This document shows positions 33,485 to 35,037 of a stretch of DNA of 35,037 nucleotides, one piece after another; position 1 is the stretch's first letter, and every line of letters starts with the position of its first letter. A program made the position numbers and the translations under genes. Under the pieces are notes generated by a model, which worked only from the letters and a program-made list of their open reading frames with translations, ran no database searches and was not told the DNA's origin. The DNA lies in the NCBI GenBank assembly GCA_013813715.1, contig JACCRF010000002.1, positions 1-35,037 of the forward strand. The letters are read 5' to 3'. The stretch is from Gemmatimonadaceae bacterium (GTDB lineage Bacteria; Gemmatimonadota; Gemmatimonadetes; Gemmatimonadales; Gemmatimonadaceae).

Positions 33485-35037
33485 ATGGCACGCGCTCACC
33501 TCACCCTGATCGCGACGCTTCTCATCGCCGCGACAGCCGCAGACCTTTCCGCACAAACTCCGACCGATTCAGCCGCCACCGATTCCGCGGCGCCGAAAAA
33601 GAAAGGCAGGTTCGGCGGCCTCGTCGACAAGGCCAAGAAGGTGGCGGGCAACAAGGCCGTTCAGGACGCGGCCAAGGGGGCGGCGACGGGCGTTGCGTGC
33701 ACCGTGGTGCCGGGCGCCGCGGTCGTTTCGGCGGCGACGGGGCAGGGACCGTGTGCAACCAGCGGGCTCATGGGCACCCTGATGTCGGGTGGCGCCAAGG
33801 ACGCGGTGACAGCCGGCGCTGCCAATATGGGGCAGGGACTGGCGGCGGGGGCCGCGGCCAAGGCGATTGGCAAGGGTGGGGTGTCTGGAGCAGCGGCAGC
33901 CGGTGCGCTTGGGGCGGTAGGTGGCGCGAGCGGGTTGGCCAGCGCCGCAGCTCAGGCGGCTGCACTCAAGGCGATGGGAAGCAGGGGAGGCGCGGCGGCG
34001 GCCCAGGCGGCTGCGCTCAAGGCGATGGGTTACGGCGGCGGGGTGACCAACGCGGCAGCCCAGGCGGCGGCGCTCAAGGCCATGGGTGGCGCAAACGGGA
34101 TGGCGGCAGCCCAGGCCGCTATGCTGCAGGCGATGGGTGCTGCGGGCGGGGCGAACAATGCGGCAGCACAAGCCGCCATGCTGCAGGCGATGGGTGCTGC
34201 GGGCGGGGCGAACAATGCGGCAGCCCAGGCTGCAGCGATGGCCGCTGCCGCACGAATGATGTCCGATGGGGGCGGCACGCCTGCCGCGAACACGGGAAAG
34301 ACTGCCGGCGGAGCTGCGGCGGCGGCCTCACCTGCCCTCTGGGTCAATTACGATTTCGTCCCCGGCGACAGGGTGATCTTCTACTCCGACTTCACCGACG
34401 ACCAGGTCGGCAACTTTCCGGCGCGGCTCGAGTTCATCGAAGGCAACATGGAAGTTGCCGAGCTGGGCGGCCGGCGGCTGCTGCGTGCGACGAGCCAGAG
34501 CCTGCTCTCGATACCCCTCCCCGAGGTCCTCCCCGAGAAATTCACTATCGAGATCGACGTGATCAACCGTCCGTCACTGGCCGGAACGGCCTTTCATCTC
34601 CGGGGCAATGTGGGGAGAGTCGACGACCGCGCAACGTCGCTCGTGAGTTGGGGCAGTGACGGCGTTTCGTTGCTGGGTGGAGGCGGTGGGGAGGTCAAGG
34701 TCTCCAACAATGATGCCAACCGCGTCCGGTATAGCGGCAAGCCCGCGCAGCTCCGGGTGATCGGCGACGGCAAGTACGTCAAGGTGTATCTCGACGAGCG
34801 GCGACTGGCGAACGTCCCCAACGCCAATTTCACGAGGTCCAGGGTTCTGCATCTGATCATCGACGCGCGCAGCGACGAGAATCCCGCGTACATAGGGCGG
34901 ATCCGCGTCGCGGAAAGCCGGAAGCTGCTTTACGAGGAGCTGGCCTCAAAGGGTCGCGTCGCCACGCAGGGAATCCTGTTCGATACCGGCAGCGAGCGCG
35001 TGCGGCCCGAATCCACGCCGACCCTGAAGCAGATAGC
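33485..35037 (+). CDS. OmpA-family outer-membrane protein with Ala/Gly repeat region, C-terminus beyond window
   Basis: 517 codons are visible from ATG 33485; the frame runs off the right edge. Signal peptide MARAHLTLIATLLIAATAADLSAQ, then a Lys-rich segment (KKKGRFGGLVDKAKKVAG), a Gly/Ala-rich region, and from about residue 153 to 255 five to six tandem 17-20-residue repeats of the type AAAQAA(A/M)LKAMG..GG. A beta-rich domain follows (about 270-470: VIFYSDFTDDQVGNFPARLEF, FTIEIDVINRP, FHLRGN, YVKVYLDERRLANVPN), resembling laminin-G/concanavalin-like sandwiches. The visible end, GRVATQGILFDTGSERVRPES, is the start of an OmpA peptidoglycan-binding domain. So it should link the outer membrane to the cell wall. 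The plus-strand frame 33412-34659 overlapping it is a composition artefact. Confidence 0.85.
   Translation, partial: MARAHLTLIATLLIAATAADLSAQTPTDSAATDSAAPKKKGRFGGLVDKAKKVAGNKAVQDAAKGAATGVACTVVPGAAVVSAATGQGPCATSGLMGTLMSGGAKDAVTAGAANMGQGLAAGAAAKAIGKGGVSGAAAAGALGAVGGASGLASAAAQAAALKAMGSRGGAAAAQAAALKAMGYGGGVTNAAAQAAALKAMGGANGMAAAQAAMLQAMGAAGGANNAAAQAAMLQAMGAAGGANNAAAQAAAMAAAARMMSDGGGTPAANTGKTAGGAAAAASPALWVNYDFVPGDRVIFYSDFTDDQVGNFPARLEFIEGNMEVAELGGRRLLRATSQSLLSIPLPEVLPEKFTIEIDVINRPSLAGTAFHLRGNVGRVDDRATSLVSWGSDGVSLLGGGGGEVKVSNNDANRVRYSGKPAQLRVIGDGKYVKVYLDERRLANVPNANFTRSRVLHLIIDARSDENPAYIGRIRVAESRKLLYEELASKGRVATQGILFDTGSERVRPESTPTLKQI
33941..34246 (+). repeat. 57-bp tandem repeat region in the OmpA-family gene
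   Basis: Units encode AAAQAA(A/M)(L)(K/Q)AMG plus a Gly/Asn spacer. The last two full units are nearly identical over 47 bp beginning at 34121 and 34178 (period exactly 57 bp, 19 codons); earlier units are more diverged. Because the period is a multiple of three, copy-number change would keep the frame. Confidence 0.8.

Noticed and set aside
33412-34659. 415-codon plus-strand Gly/Arg-rich frame
   Set aside because: It is a shifted reading of the Ala/Gly repeat DNA; the frame from 33485 has a signal peptide and domains.

Overview
The window looks like chromosomal DNA from a GC-rich, diderm, free-living bacterium. Many predicted proteins carry Sec signal peptides or lipoboxes, there are outer-membrane-type proteins (an OmpA-like protein and a small beta-barrel candidate), and core genes (ispH, lon, nadE, a class A PBP) are mixed with many hydrolases and helicases. 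The mix of a PknB-type kinase carrying a 2TM module, a fused E1 alpha/beta dehydrogenase and secreted serine hydrolases fits Gemmatimonadota best. That placement is an inference from gene style, not from a marker gene. I see no rRNA, tRNA, CRISPR array, transposase or prophage.

Layout. 1-6.2 kb, minus strand: a TPR protein cut by the window edge, then a likely operon esterase > MarC > serine beta-lactamase-like hydrolase, preceded by a 171-bp element with perfect 13-bp terminal inverted repeats, and a lipoprotein glycerophosphodiesterase. 6.2-9 kb: a 72-residue orphan gene with its own terminator, ispH, and a divergent S66 LD-carboxypeptidase. 8.9-13.4 kb, minus: a coupled operon of DEAH-type helicase > SIS sugar isomerase (GmhA-like) > membrane-anchored NHL propeller. 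13.5-15.6 kb: two overlapping genes for small secreted envelope proteins ending in a strong terminator, a SelW-like selenoprotein gene with an in-frame UGA and a bacterial-type SECIS hairpin, and a divergent GspH/FimT pseudopilin. 15.7-22.5 kb, minus: a RhlE-like DEAD helicase, an unknown protein coupled to an alpha/beta hydrolase, a DUF4015-type putative glycoside hydrolase lipoprotein and a Ser/Thr kinase. 22.6-30.3 kb: Lon protease with an insertion before its ATPase domain, a small outer-membrane-like protein, a class A PBP head to head with glutamine-dependent NAD synthetase, and a YIP1 membrane protein. 30.6-35 kb: a Cys-rich lipoprotein, a fused alpha/beta 2-oxoacid dehydrogenase E1, and an OmpA-family protein with 19-residue Ala/Gly repeats, cut by the window edge.

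The most notable item is the selenoprotein at 14780..15016 (minus). An ordinary gene caller would cut it at UGA codon 11 and miss it. The frame continues beyond the UGA into a complete Rdx/SelW fold sequence, and a perfect 7-bp stem with a GGUCU loop lies 17 nt after the UGA, with its loop 21 nt after it. Second-tier observations are the TIR element, degenerate period-7 repeats at three loci, internally duplicated secreted proteins, and the Lon insertion. Several starts were moved inward from the longest frame because of signal peptides, ribosome binding sites or a terminator; these choices are stated per gene.
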